A stretch of 64,000 nt of DNA from Modestobacter excelsi (GTDB lineage Bacteria; Actinomycetota; Actinomycetes; Mycobacteriales; Geodermatophilaceae), in assembly GCF_005930495.1 (NCBI RefSeq), contig NZ_SJEX01000005.1, positions 1 to 64,000 of the forward strand, in the 5' to 3' direction. Shown piece after piece: positions 8,162-16,450 of this stretch. The first letter of the stretch is position 1. Every line of letters begins with the position of its first letter. The notes beneath the pieces were generated by a model. The model was given only the letters and a program-made list of their open reading frames with translations. It made no database searches and was not told the DNA's origin. The translations under genes and the position numbers were made by a program.

Positions 8162-9409
8162 TCAGCTCTCCGGGATCAACCCTGCTGCGTCCAGCGTCTC
8201 GTACAGCGTCTGCATCAGCGGCCCGACCTCGTCATGGGCATTCTCGACGGCGCTGTTCAGGGTGAAGGCGATGCCCAGTCCGGAGTCCGGGAAGTAGGCG
8301 TGCACGGCGCGGAATCCGAGGGTCTCGCCCTCGTAGAACCAGAACGAGCCGAGTTCCGGATTGTGGAGCTCGGCGATCCCCAGACCGAACCCCTGGGGGT
8401 CGGTCGCCGACGTGCTGTCGATGGGCTGGCCGGTCGTGGTCGAGACGAGGCTCTCCAGCTCGGCCTGCTGCTGGGACGGGAGCAGCCGGCCACCGTAGAG
8501 CGCGCGTTCCCAGCGGGTCATGTCGCTGGTGGTGCTGATGATCGCCCCGGCAGAGCGCGCCCAGGACAGCGTGTCCCGGCTGACGTCCCGGCCCAACAGC
8601 TGGGTCAGCGGGAAGTCGTGGTTGAAGAAGTAGCCGGCGGGTTCGCGGTCGGTCACCCAGGCCGGGTAGACGTCGGGGCGGTAGTGCAGGTCGCGCAGGC
8701 CCAGCGGCTCGATGAGGCGGCGGTACAGCTGGTCGGAGTAGCTGTGCCCGGTCACCTTCTCGATGATCATCTCGGCGAGGACGTAGTTCGTGTTCGAGTA
8801 GCTGTAGCCCGACGTCGCCGGAGCGTCGAGCACGTAGCCGACCAGCCGCTCCTGGGAGAAGTAGGTGTGTGGGTCGGCGGCGTAGTCGGCGTACCAGGCC
8901 GGCTGGTCGTCGTAGGTCGGGATGCCGCTGGTCATGTTCAGCAGCCGCCGGATGGTCACGTCCCGCCACTGCGGGTACTGCGGCAGCCACGTCCCGAGCG
9001 TGTCGTCGATGGACAGCCGGTGCTGCGCCTCCAGCTGCAGCAGCAGCACGGCGGTGAACGCCTTGGTGTTGCTGCCGATCTGCCAGACGGCATCCGGCCG
9101 CACCGGCACGGAGCCGCCGAAGGTCGTGGTCCCGGCGCTCACGTCGATCGTCGACCGGCGGCCGGGCAGGCTGACGCTCAGGCCGGCGGCCGAGACGTGC
9201 TCCGCCGCGCCGCGGTCGCGCAGGTACGCGTCCAGGTCGGCGCGGAGCTGCGCGGCGACATCGTCGCCCTTCTGACCGGACGGCGCGGCGTGCGCGGGCA
9301 CGTTCCCCGCGATCGGAGCCACGAGGCCCGCGAGCACGAGCAGCATGACGACGAGGGCGCGGGTCAGCGCGGCTCGGGGGATCAGGTGAGGTGCTCGGTG
9401 TTCGGTCAT
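8162..9409 (-). CDS. Secreted serine hydrolase, beta-lactamase/D-alanyl-D-alanine carboxypeptidase fold
   Basis: A 415-aa exported enzyme of the class C beta-lactamase/penicillin-binding fold (Pfam Beta-lactamase). The N-terminus has basic residues, then a hydrophobic core (VVMLLVLAGLVAPIAG) ending at a PAHAAP-type signal cleavage site. The SxxK motif is GSNTKAF, with the catalytic Ser and Lys. The YxN motif is YSNTN. A glycine-rich YEGETLGF stretch sits where the third motif is expected. ATG at 9409 has GGAG upstream; the longer frame adds residues before the signal peptide that do not belong. The substrate (peptidoglycan peptide or an ester) cannot be told. Confidence 0.87.
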   Translation of the reverse strand: MTEHRAPHLIPRAALTRALVVMLLVLAGLVAPIAGNVPAHAAPSGQKGDDVAAQLRADLDAYLRDRGAAEHVSAAGLSVSLPGRRSTIDVSAGTTTFGGSVPVRPDAVWQIGSNTKAFTAVLLLQLEAQHRLSIDDTLGTWLPQYPQWRDVTIRRLLNMTSGIPTYDDQPAWYADYAADPHTYFSQERLVGYVLDAPATSGYSYSNTNYVLAEMIIEKVTGHSYSDQLYRRLIEPLGLRDLHYRPDVYPAWVTDREPAGYFFNHDFPLTQLLGRDVSRDTLSWARSAGAIISTTSDMTRWERALYGGRLLPSQQQAELESLVSTTTGQPIDSTSATDPQGFGLGIAELHNPELGSFWFYEGETLGFRAVHAYFPDSGLGIAFTLNSAVENAHDEVGPLMQTLYETLDAAGLIPES

Positions 9410-9594
9410 CGGAGGCTCCACCCGGGAACATCGAAGGTGTCGAGCGAGTGGCCCACCGTTCCGCAGGCGGAGCGACCCGTGGTGGCTGGGAATTGCGGTG
9501 TGCACGCGCAGACGGCGCGTCCCTACGCCTTGGCAGTGCCGGCTCCGGTCAGCACGACGTCCCAGCTGCGGCGAAGCGGTGCCACGCTGACTGC

Positions 9595-9882
9595 ATGAGC
9601 AGGCCGGTGGAGGTGACTGCCCTGGCGATCAACGTGACGATCCCGGAGGCGCTGCGCTGGACGGACACCCGGCGCGGCGAGGAGTTCCAACTGACCACGC
9701 TCAACGTCCGGCTGCTGCCCGACGGGCACCTCGCGGCCATGGCCTACGGCAGGCCGACCGCCGGTGGCCGCGGCACGTACGTCTCGTTCCGGGTGCCCGA
9801 CCGGCCGGAGCTGGCGGCGCTCGTGTCCGAGGCCGCCGGCCGCGCCGGGGAGCTGTGGGCCGCACACCACGGCCTCGGCTGA
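9595..9882 (+). CDS. Small conserved-looking hypothetical protein
   Basis: 95 aa, beginning MSRPVEVTALAINVTIPEALR. It has a beta-rich middle (TLNVRLLPDGHLAAMAYGRP) and an alanine-rich C-terminal helix. No motif or family is recognised. ATG at 9595 is preferred to the longer frame from 9391, which overlaps the start of the divergent hydrolase gene. Codon use is like that of its neighbours. Confidence 0.55.
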   Translation: MSRPVEVTALAINVTIPEALRWTDTRRGEEFQLTTLNVRLLPDGHLAAMAYGRPTAGGRGTYVSFRVPDRPELAALVSEAAGRAGELWAAHHGLG

Positions 9883-9971
9883 CCGGCGGATCGGACTGGT
9901 TCCCCGGGGGTCGTCGGCGGACCAGATTGCCCGGCGACGGCACCTCCGCCGTCCGCCCCCGGGAGGCAGCC

Positions 9972-10318
9972 GTGACCCGCACCCCGCAGGAGATCTCGCC
10001 CACCACGCGAGCGCGTTGATGGCCGGTGACGTCGACGATCTCGTCGCCGACTACGCCGAGGACGCGGTCCTCATCACCCCGGCCGAGGTCTTCCGCGACC
10101 GGGACGGCGTCCGGGGGTGGGTCAAGGGGATGCTCGCCGACCTGCCCGACGCGACCTGGGACGTGCCCACACAGGTCTTCGAGGGCGACGTCCTGTTCAT
10201 CGAGTGGTCGGCAGTCGGCACGTCCAGCCGGGTGACCGACGGTGTGGACACGTTCGTCTTCGTGGACGACAGCATCCGGGTGCAGACGGTGCGGTGCACC
10301 CTGGAGAAGACGGGCTAG
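9972..10318 (+). pseudogene. SnoaL-like/NTF2-fold protein with a 1-base frameshift after the start
   Basis: GGGAGG precedes GTG at 9972, which opens VTRTPQEI. The frame then breaks. One inserted T near 9995 (ATCT to ATCTT) would give QEIFAHHASALMAGDVDDLVADYAEDAVLI and continue without a stop to 10318. These are the hallmarks of SnoaL-like polyketide-cyclase/limonene-hydrolase fold proteins, about 115 aa. As it stands the ribosome site drives a short peptide ending at the TGA overlapping 10016. Translation of the main body could only begin at ATG 10018 without a good ribosome site. It is either a recent mutation or a base-calling error. Confidence 0.72.
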
Positions 10319-10319
10319 C

Positions 10320-11078
10320 TCAGGTCTTCGGGAAGTTCCGCTTGGCGTACTTGCCGGCCGAGCGCATCGCGGCGACGTTGACCGCGGCTCCCACTCCACC
10401 GCCGGCCAGGGGAACCGCTCGGCCGAGGTTGATGACGCCCTTCGTGCCGAACTTCGTGAAGAGGCGGAAACCGACCTTCTTGTTGATCTCGATGAGCACC
10501 TTGCCGGGCAGCTGCTTCAGCGCCGCCATGGCCGCCTTCGTCCCCAATTGCGCGCCCACCTCGGCGGCGATGCTGGCCCCGCCGGCTCCCAGCAGCGTCA
10601 GCAGGACAACGCTCCTGACCTCATGCGAGTCGACGTCGTAGCCGCGGAGGTGGGCAACGCCGGCGACGCAGCGCGCCGACAGCGAGTAGAGGACCGCGAT
10701 GTCGGCGGGGATCGACACCGGGAGCGCGAACACCCCGCCGAGCCCGGTGGCGAAGCCGCTCGCCGCGACGAGCCGGGTGTGCGTGGAGATCAGTCGCTGG
10801 ATGGCGACCTCGACGTCGACGTGCTGTGTTCGGTGCTGCTCGGCCACCTCGCGGGCGCCTTGGAGCGGTCCGATGCCGTCAACGCCAGCGGCGAGGACCT
10901 TGTCGACGAGCTTGGTGACAGCGGTGTCATTGCCTGCGAGCCCGTCGGGCCCGTCTCCGCCCACTGACTCGTGATGGTCGGTCACGCTGGTCATCTCGGT
11001 CACCCCGTGTGTCGTCGTGTTGAGCGTCTGCCCGGCAAGCAGTCCGTCGGCTTGGACCCGGCGGCGAGCGTCACTCAC
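10320..11078 (-). CDS. EcsC family protein
   Basis: 252 aa by the longest frame (GTG 11078); ATG at 10994 gives 224 aa and is equally plausible. The body has the EcsC-like pattern of hydrophobic, Gly/Ala-rich helices, for example ASGFATGLGGVFALPVSIPA, then YSLSARCVAGVAHLRGYD and KQLPGKVLIEINKKVGFRL. EcsC proteins are peripheral or membrane-associated, and their biochemical role is unclear. The gene meets the SnoaL-like gene end to end with one base between stops. Confidence 0.72.
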   Translation of the reverse strand: MSDARRRVQADGLLAGQTLNTTTHGVTEMTSVTDHHESVGGDGPDGLAGNDTAVTKLVDKVLAAGVDGIGPLQGAREVAEQHRTQHVDVEVAIQRLISTHTRLVAASGFATGLGGVFALPVSIPADIAVLYSLSARCVAGVAHLRGYDVDSHEVRSVVLLTLLGAGGASIAAEVGAQLGTKAAMAALKQLPGKVLIEINKKVGFRLFTKFGTKGVINLGRAVPLAGGGVGAAVNVAAMRSAGKYAKRNFPKT

Positions 11079-11103
11079 CTGCCCGGGTCAGAGTTGGAAG
11101 CAG

Positions 11104-11400
11104 TCAGGCGGTGACGCGGCGCCCGTGCAGGTGGCCCTCGAGGCCGAAGTAGACCTTGCCGGTGGCGGCGCCGTCGCAGACCTCGCAGGTTGCCCCGGGC
11201 CGCTCCCCGGCCTCGTCCAGCCGCTTGCGCAGCCGGCGGGCCGTCGTCTCGCCGTCCACCAGGTCCTGGAGCCAGGTCTCCAGACCACCATCGTCGGGGG
11301 GGACGACGTCGCGCGACCTCTTCCGAGTCTTCACAGTCCCGGTTTCGGCAGGGAGAGCCGTGGAATCGCCGGGAACGGTGGCCGGGTCGATCCGGCGCAT
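11104..11400 (-). CDS. Small CxxC-containing hypothetical protein
   Basis: 98 aa from ATG 11400, or 76 aa from GTG 11334. The N-terminal part is basic (KTRKRSRDVV). The middle is a charged helix, LQDLVDGETTARRLRKRLDE. The end carries CEVCDG, a possible metal-binding CxxC, and YFGLEGHLHG. I recognise no family. The alternative start is a judgement call, because neither start has a strong ribosome site. Confidence 0.45.
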   Translation of the reverse strand: MRRIDPATVPGDSTALPAETGTVKTRKRSRDVVPPDDGGLETWLQDLVDGETTARRLRKRLDEAGERPGATCEVCDGAATGKVYFGLEGHLHGRRVTA

Positions 11401-11439
11401 CCCACCTGCCCCATGCGTCACTCCGGTCAGTGGGCCACG

Positions 11440-11663
11440 GTCCCGCGCGACTTCGCCGTGCCCCCGTCGGCGGCCAGGATCAGCGCAGTGGCGGAAGATC
11501 GTCGAGGTCGAGCCCGTTCGACGCGCACTTCGGTGGACAGTCCCCGGATCGTGCTGGTGATCGAGGCGACGGTCGCCCGGCTCAGGTGCGGCCGGACGAG
11601 CTCCCTGGTCAGCACGAGGACCGGGCGTGTCTCGTCCAAGGGGGCCAGGTGGATCGGCCGCAT
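11440..11663 (-). pseudogene. mazF: MazF-like toxin, frameshifted and truncated
   Basis: Starts MRPIHLAPLDETRPVLVLTR and reaches TVASITSTIRGLSTEVRVE, a clear PemK/MazF N-terminal half (strand, loop and the TSTIRGLSTEV motif). Near 11500 the frame shifts. A neighbouring frame still shows NGLDLDDL where the family has NGL(D/E)xDS. The remaining C-terminal third is then unrecognisable. The ATG overlaps the stop of the antitoxin gene in ATGA. The endoribonuclease is therefore probably inactive, although the antitoxin gene is intact. Confidence 0.72.
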
Positions 11664-11896
11664 CAGTCGACGTCGTCCGGCGGCATCGCGACGACGTGCT
11701 CGGCCAGCCCGTCCAGGTCGTCGCTCGGTCCAGCCCCCAGGATGGTGGCATCCCGGGCAGCCAACTCCCGGCGGCGCTCGCGTTGAAGGGCCTGGCTGAC
11801 CGCCGCAGCGCGGGAGGACGCTCGCCCGTCGGCCACGAGCTGATCGATGAAGCGGACGAGTTCTTCCGGCAGGCGGACGGCGATCTGCGTGCTCAC
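11663..11896 (-). CDS. mazE: MazE-like ribbon-helix-helix antitoxin
   Basis: 77 aa. MSTQIAVRLPEELVRFIDQLV is the DNA-binding strand and first helix of a ribbon-helix-helix repressor, followed by SSRAAAVSQALQRERRREL. The acidic tail (DDLDGLAEHVVAMPPDDVD) would bind the toxin. It is intact, with a GTG start, and overlaps the broken MazF-like gene by four bases. It may persist as an autorepressor of a toxin-free locus. Confidence 0.8.
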   Translation of the reverse strand: MSTQIAVRLPEELVRFIDQLVADGRASSRAAAVSQALQRERRRELAARDATILGAGPSDDLDGLAEHVVAMPPDDVD

Positions 11897-12041
11897 TCGT
11901 GCATGGTCCTGCAGTGGGATTCAGGAGTGGTACCCCGCGCAGGTCTCATCGACGGTGCGGCTCCTGTCAGCTTCGCGGACGGAGGGCGACGACATCCAGG
12001 CCGGATGCAACCGACCTGGCTCCCCGCTGGATGATCAGCAC

Positions 12042-13055
12042 ATGCCGCTGCCTGGGGTGCCGCTGGAGAAGCTGGGTTTCCTGACGATCGGGCTGTTCGA
12101 CGGGGACGACCCCGGGCCGGGTCACGAGTCGACGCTGCAGGTGATCGAGCTGGGGGAGCGGCTGGGCTTCGACAGCGCGTGGCTGCGCCACCGGCACCTG
12201 CAGTACGGGATCAGCTCACCGGTCGCCGTCTTGGCCGCGGCGACGCAGCGGACGTCGCGGATCTCGCTGGGGACGGCGGTGACCCCGCTGGCGTGGGAGA
12301 ACCCGCTGCGGCTGGCCGAGGACCTGGCGACGGTCGACGTGCTGTCCGGTGGCCGGCTGAACCCGGGGGTAAGCGTCGGACAGCCGATGCACTGGGACGA
12401 CGTCAAGGCCGCGCTGTACCCGGACACCGCGGACGTCGAGGACTTCTCCTACGAGCGGGTGGCGCGGCTGCGGCGGCTGATCGCGGGGGAGCCGGCGTCG
12501 TCGTTCCGCGGCAAGGAGGGTGTGGTCGAGGAGTGGTCGGACCGGGTGCAGCCGCACTCGCCCGGGCTGGCCGACCGGCTCTGGTACGGCGGGGCGTCGC
12601 TGAGGTCGGCGCAGTGGGCGGGGGAGCAGGGGATGAACTTCCTGACCTCGAGCGTGATCAGGGCCGAGTCCTCTGCCGATTTCGCGAGCGAGCAGGCGAG
12701 CCAGGTGCAGGCATTCACGGCAGCCAACCCGACGGGCCGGGTGTCGCAGGGGCTGGTGGTGATCCCGACGGACTCGGCCTCTTCTGAGCAGGTGGAGAGG
12801 TACCAGGCGTACGTCGACGCCCGGACGCCGCGGACGACGACGCCGCAGGGCCCGGCGCGGATGATGTTCGCGGTCGACCTGATCGGGACGTCGGAGGAGA
12901 TCGCCGAGCAGCTGTACGCCCATGCCGGCTTCCGCGAGGTGGCCGAGGTGGTGTTCGCGCTGCCGTTCAGCTTCGAGCACGAGGACTACGTGCAGATCCT
13001 CACCGACATGGCGCAGCACCTCGGCCCCGCCCTCGGGTGGCACCCGTCCCGGTAG
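12042..13055 (+). CDS. LLM-class flavin-dependent oxidoreductase
   Basis: A 337-aa bacterial-luciferase-fold enzyme using FMN or F420. Family signs are LGFLTIGLFDGDDPGPGHES, ELGERLGFDSAWLRHRH, SPVAVLAAATQRTSRISLGT (the usual PxVxLAAxAxxTxRIxLG pattern), NPLRLAEDLATVDVLSGGRL and DRLWYGGASLRSAQWAG. ATG 12042 directly begins the barrel. The last 45 bases of its coding homology are repeated at 14347-14391, in a remnant of a second copy. The substrate is unknown. Confidence 0.88.
   Translation: MPLPGVPLEKLGFLTIGLFDGDDPGPGHESTLQVIELGERLGFDSAWLRHRHLQYGISSPVAVLAAATQRTSRISLGTAVTPLAWENPLRLAEDLATVDVLSGGRLNPGVSVGQPMHWDDVKAALYPDTADVEDFSYERVARLRRLIAGEPASSFRGKEGVVEEWSDRVQPHSPGLADRLWYGGASLRSAQWAGEQGMNFLTSSVIRAESSADFASEQASQVQAFTAANPTGRVSQGLVVIPTDSASSEQVERYQAYVDARTPRTTTPQGPARMMFAVDLIGTSEEIAEQLYAHAGFREVAEVVFALPFSFEHEDYVQILTDMAQHLGPALGWHPSR
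12968..13012. repeat. 45-bp direct repeat, copy 1 (inside LLM oxidoreductase gene)
   Basis: The 45 bases starting CAGCTTCGAGCACGAGGACT are identical to 14347-14391. The two copies bracket the GIY-YIG gene. They come from the 3' part of the oxidoreductase gene and its decayed duplicate, not from a mobile-element terminus. Confidence 0.85.
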
Positions 13056-13204
13056 GCGCCGTCGTCGTCAACTTGGACTTGATTTCGTCGACCCAGCACC
13101 CGTTGAACACCTGAGGCCTCACTACGGCCGAAGCTCAAGCGAGAGGCGGGCACTGGGCGTTCAGCGCCGGGTGATGGAGCGGGTGCATTGGTGAGGGAGG
13201 CGTC

Positions 13205-14164
13205 GTGAGTGGTAAGCAGATCAGGCTTTTCTTGGCAGACGGCACCCCGGGCGGGCTGCTCACCGCGGAGATCATGAACTGGACCGGGTCAGTGATCGCC
13301 GCACCGCGGTCGGACCTGGCGGAGCTGCTCAAGCGGCCTGAAGCAAGGCGCACCGGCGTCTATCTGTTGATCGGTGATGACCCCGATTCTCCTGGTCGCG
13401 ACCTTGTTTACATCGGTGAGGGAGACGATGTCGGCAAACGACTGTCTCAGCACGCCAGGGACGACTCGAAAGACTTCTGGTCACGGGCCGTGGTGCTGAC
13501 CAGTAAGGACGCGAACCTCACCAAAGCCCATGCGCGGTACTTGGAGGCGCGGTTCATCGCCATCGCCACGTCGGCTGGCCGTTCGCGTCTGCACAACGGC
13601 ACGGCCCCCGAGCCAGTCGCGTTGCCCGAGGCAGATCGCTCGGACATGGAGTACTTCGTCAGTCAGGCGAAAATTGTCTTGCCGGTGCTCGGCGTCAATA
13701 CGCTCCGTGCCTGGCAGTCGGCTACGAAGGCCGCACCGCGGCCTGGACAGTCAGAGTCGCCCGCTCCACGAGAGGACCTTCCGATACCGCGCTCACCCGT
13801 TTTTCAGCTCGGGCCCACGCGGGCGGGTGCCCACGCAACGGCACAGGAAGTTGACGGTGAGTTCACCGTCCGAGCTGGCTCGTTGGCCCGCCTTTGCTGG
13901 GGCGGAACCCCGGGCAGCTATCAGAAGCTCAGGCAACGCCTTGAGTCAGACGGTGTACTGATCCCCAGCGCGAACAATCTGACGATGCGCTTCGCCCGGG
14001 ACTACGTGTTCGCCAGCCCGAGCGCCGCGGCCGCCGTGGTCTTGGGTCGCAACGCCAACGGTCGACTTCTTTGGTCTGCCGAGCGGACCGGGCAGAGCTA
14101 CGCCGTCTGGCAAGAGGCCCAGTTGGCAGCGGCGGAATTGGAGATCAACGAGCGGAGCCACTAG
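13205..14164 (+). CDS. GIY-YIG nuclease-domain protein with DUF4357
   Basis: 319 aa. The N-terminal half carries the GIY-YIG fold: GVYLLIGDD, LVYIGEGDDVGKRLSQH (the YIG strand and catalytic Arg) and YLEARFIAIA with the conserved Glu. After a proline-rich linker (about 180-215), the C-terminal part GTPGSYQKLRQRLESDGVLI and FASPSAAAAVVLGRNANGR matches DUF4357, which is often fused to such nucleases. Codon use is visibly less GC-extreme than in the flanking genes. The gene sits between an intact oxidoreductase gene and a 3' remnant of the same gene, so it is probably acquired. The likely role is DNA cleavage, perhaps in defence or repair. Confidence 0.82.
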   Translation: MSGKQIRLFLADGTPGGLLTAEIMNWTGSVIAAPRSDLAELLKRPEARRTGVYLLIGDDPDSPGRDLVYIGEGDDVGKRLSQHARDDSKDFWSRAVVLTSKDANLTKAHARYLEARFIAIATSAGRSRLHNGTAPEPVALPEADRSDMEYFVSQAKIVLPVLGVNTLRAWQSATKAAPRPGQSESPAPREDLPIPRSPVFQLGPTRAGAHATAQEVDGEFTVRAGSLARLCWGGTPGSYQKLRQRLESDGVLIPSANNLTMRFARDYVFASPSAAAAVVLGRNANGRLLWSAERTGQSYAVWQEAQLAAAELEINERSH

Positions 14165-14250
14165 TTCCGTTCAGTGTAAGAGTGGCCGAACCTTACGCAG
14201 GCAGGTTCGGACCGACTGGTGTGCCGGAGACATCGCGTCAGGGGCTGAAC

Positions 14251-14434
14251 CCGGTGATGCTCGCCCTCGACCTGATCAGGATGTCGGAGCGGTCGCCAAG
14301 CGGTCTACGTCCAGGCCGGCTCCCAGGGTGGTTTCGCGCTGCCGCTCAGCTTCGAGCACGAGGACTACGTGCAGATCCTCACCGACATGGCCGGGAACCT
14401 CGGCCCCGCGCTCGGCTGGGCACCCGAAGGCTGA
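14251..14434 (+). pseudogene. 3' remnant of a second LLM oxidoreductase gene
   Basis: The sequence closely follows the 3' end of the gene at 12042-13055: VMLALDLIRMSE at the start and ALPLSFEHEDYVQILTDMAGNLGPALGWAPEG at the end, with an altered, shortened middle. Only about 60 codons survive, and they have no start. It lies just after the GIY-YIG gene. Confidence 0.8.
14347..14391. repeat. 45-bp direct repeat, copy 2
   Basis: Identical to 12968-13012; part of the oxidoreductase remnant downstream of the GIY-YIG gene. Confidence 0.85.
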
Positions 14435-14482
14435 GTCGACCTGACACGGCCCAGCGGCTCCTACTGGCCGAGCGCCGGCTAA

Positions 14483-14935
14483 TCACCCCCGCCGCTGCGG
14501 CCACACGCGTCGGGAGATCAGCTGCTGCACCGACCGGCCGTCGAAGACGTGGAAGCTGCACCCCTGGTCCAGCATCGGCGTGACGGCTTCGTCGAGCAGG
14601 TCCAACCACTCCTCGTCCCTCTCGGTCGGGTCCTCCGCCAGCTGCCCGGGGCGTTCCAAGGTCAGGGTGAGGTGCAGGTCGTCGGGGTCGCAGCGTTCGG
14701 ACTCGGCGACGGCATCGTGCAGCGCAAGGAGCCCGCTGACGAGGGTCAGCGTCCCGTGTTCGGGCACTTCGTCGATCGGGACAAGGGTGGGCACCATGGT
14801 GCCGTCGGGGCGCAGCCAGGCCAGCCACAGCGTGTGGCCCTCGAGCGGGCCGGGCGTCAGCAGGTCGGCCCACCGCTGGGTGAGCTCGACGTCGTCGGTC
14901 ACCGGGATGCTCGGAGCGGAGTGTGCCGTCGTCAT
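14483..14935 (-). CDS. Hypothetical actinobacterial protein
   Basis: 150 aa from ATG 14935 (MTTAHSAPSIPVTDD); the frame extends to 14992 but the added residues look like non-coding sequence. It contains QRWADLLTPGPLEGHTLWLAWLR and an acidic stretch, LAEDPTERDEEWLDLLDEAV. No catalytic motif is seen. The composition suggests a soluble alpha/beta protein. I do not recognise the function. Confidence 0.6.
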   Translation of the reverse strand: MTTAHSAPSIPVTDDVELTQRWADLLTPGPLEGHTLWLAWLRPDGTMVPTLVPIDEVPEHGTLTLVSGLLALHDAVAESERCDPDDLHLTLTLERPGQLAEDPTERDEEWLDLLDEAVTPMLDQGCSFHVFDGRSVQQLISRRVWPQRRG

Positions 14936-15031
14936 GTCCCAACCGTGGCAGAGGTCGGGCATTGCTCGCCGTCGTTGTCCACAGGTCAGCACCCCTGCCC
15001 AACGCTCGCCCGGACGCTGGCCGCTGCCCGG

Positions 15032-15063
15032 CGGCCCGCTCGCCCGAGAAGACGAGCGGGCCG
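15032..15063 (-). terminator. Terminator hairpin
   Basis: A perfect 11-base stem, CGGCCCGCTCG with CGAGCGGGCCG, around a 10-base loop, ends 8 bases beyond the stop of the minus-strand membrane-protein gene at 15071. No T-run follows. Confidence 0.65.
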
Positions 15064-15070
15064 TGACAGG

Positions 15071-15520
15071 TCAGGCGTTGGTGGGCAGGAGGGTGTCGCC
15101 GCGAGCCTCGACGGGAGCGGTCGTCGTCCGCCGCGCTCGAGGCGTCGTGAGCAGTGCCAAGCCCGCCCCGAGCACCAGCAGCCCGAGGAGGGCAGGGATC
15201 CGCTCGTCGTTCGGGACGATCGGAGTGACGGGGGTCGAGACGGCGTCCCGGGTGAGCGCTTCGTTCTGCTGCCTGGCCAGGATCTCGAGCAGGTCCTTGG
15301 TCACCCAGCCGTTGACGACGGTTTGTTGCGGCGCGCCCTGAGCCCTGTTCTCGTTCAACTCGTAGTCGGAGAGAGCCTGGCTGATCGCACTGCTGCGGTC
15401 GGTCACTGAATCCTGGACCTGCACCTCAGGCATGACCGGCTTGTCCGGTGCCATGAGCAACCAGACTGCGATGGCTGCGGCGACCAGCGCCAGCGCTCCT
15501 GCACGACGGACGACGATCAC
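15071..15520 (-). CDS. Small two-TM membrane protein, function unknown
   Basis: 149 aa. It has an N-terminal membrane segment (ALALVAAAIAVWLLMA, about 8-25). A hydrophilic, probably extracytoplasmic region of about 80 residues rich in Gln/Asn/Asp follows, then a second membrane segment (IPALLGLLVLGAGLALLTT, about 108-126) and a basic C-terminus (PRARRTTT) typical of the cytoplasmic side. No enzymatic motif is seen. A good hairpin follows the gene. Confidence 0.62.
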   Translation of the reverse strand: MIVVRRAGALALVAAAIAVWLLMAPDKPVMPEVQVQDSVTDRSSAISQALSDYELNENRAQGAPQQTVVNGWVTKDLLEILARQQNEALTRDAVSTPVTPIVPNDERIPALLGLLVLGAGLALLTTPRARRTTTAPVEARGDTLLPTNA

Positions 15521-15676
15521 AGTGCTCCTCGTGGGGGATCCCCGCGTCGCCAGCGACTCGGGGCACTTCGTGGATGGTTCGGCAAAGATCGCTAGGCCAG
15601 GTCGGCACAGGCCGCGGTGCTCACGTATCGCTGAGACACGGACCCTGCTGACCGCGCGGCATGGATGGTGAGGGCG

Positions 15677-16114
15677 TCAGGGACAGGTCTCGGAGAGCTT
15701 GACCACCCCGAAGTCGATCTGTCCCTCGGCGTTGCCGGTGACCTGCTGGCCGGCCGGGACGCTCTGGTCGCAGACCTGCCAGTCGCGGTCCAGGACCTGC
15801 ATGCGGCTGCCCAGGGCGTCGTGCGACGTGCTGAACATGACCCCGAGGCTCTGCATCGCGTCCTGGGCGTCCTGCAGCACCTGCCCCGTCATGTCGGGCA
15901 TCGGGAAGTCGACCCCGGCCGGTGTGGTGGCGGTTGCGACCGGCGCCTGCGCGGACGTCGGTGAGGCGGTCGTCGGGACAGCGGCGGGAGCCGGGGCCTG
16001 ACTCGTCACGGTGACGGTCGCCGGACTGGCGATGGCCTCGTCGTCCCCTCCACAGCCGGCGAGGAGCGGTAGGCCGGCGGCCAGGACGATCGCGATGCTG
16101 GTGTGACGCTTCAA
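15677..16114 (-). CDS. PASTA-domain lipoprotein
   Basis: 145 aa with a TTG start at 16114, chosen because GGGGGA lies just upstream and the next residues form a lipoprotein signal: KRHTSIAIVLAAGLPLLAGC, with the lipobox LLAGC. The longer frame to 16216 would bury that signal. A Thr/Ala/Pro-rich spacer follows (about 30-65). Then comes one PASTA-like module, PMPDMTGQVLQDAQDAMQSL to CDQSVPAGQQV. It is likely anchored outside the membrane and may bind cell-wall muropeptides. It is separate from the PASTA kinase at the left edge. Confidence 0.75.
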   Translation of the reverse strand: MKRHTSIAIVLAAGLPLLAGCGGDDEAIASPATVTVTSQAPAPAAVPTTASPTSAQAPVATATTPAGVDFPMPDMTGQVLQDAQDAMQSLGVMFSTSHDALGSRMQVLDRDWQVCDQSVPAGQQVTGNAEGQIDFGVVKLSETCP

Positions 16115-16450
16115 GAGATCCCCCAGTGTGAGTGTGCTGTGCACGGCGACGCTATGACGCGACCAGCGGGATTCCGGGCTGCAGTAGTGCCGAAATTCGA
16201 CAGGGTGCTTGGACAAGGCCAGATCTCGGTTGGGCTCAAGGAGCTGACTCGTCCTACCGACTCCACTCGGCGGACCGGCGGACCGGCGGGCTCGCTGCCT
16301 GGCGCATGCCGACGCCCATGGACGGACCGCATGCCTTCGAGTGAGGGTGTCGTCGCTTTGCGTCGACAGACGCGCCTATAGCTGAACTTGATGGTTTCGG
16401 ATCCGGTTCGGTCTCTTCCGCGTCACCGATCGACCCCGCAGGGTGTGCGC

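Noticed and set aside
12968-14391. 45-bp direct repeats as attachment sites of an integrated element
   Set aside because: Both copies are the coding 3' part of the oxidoreductase gene and its remnant. There is no integrase or tRNA gene between or beside them.
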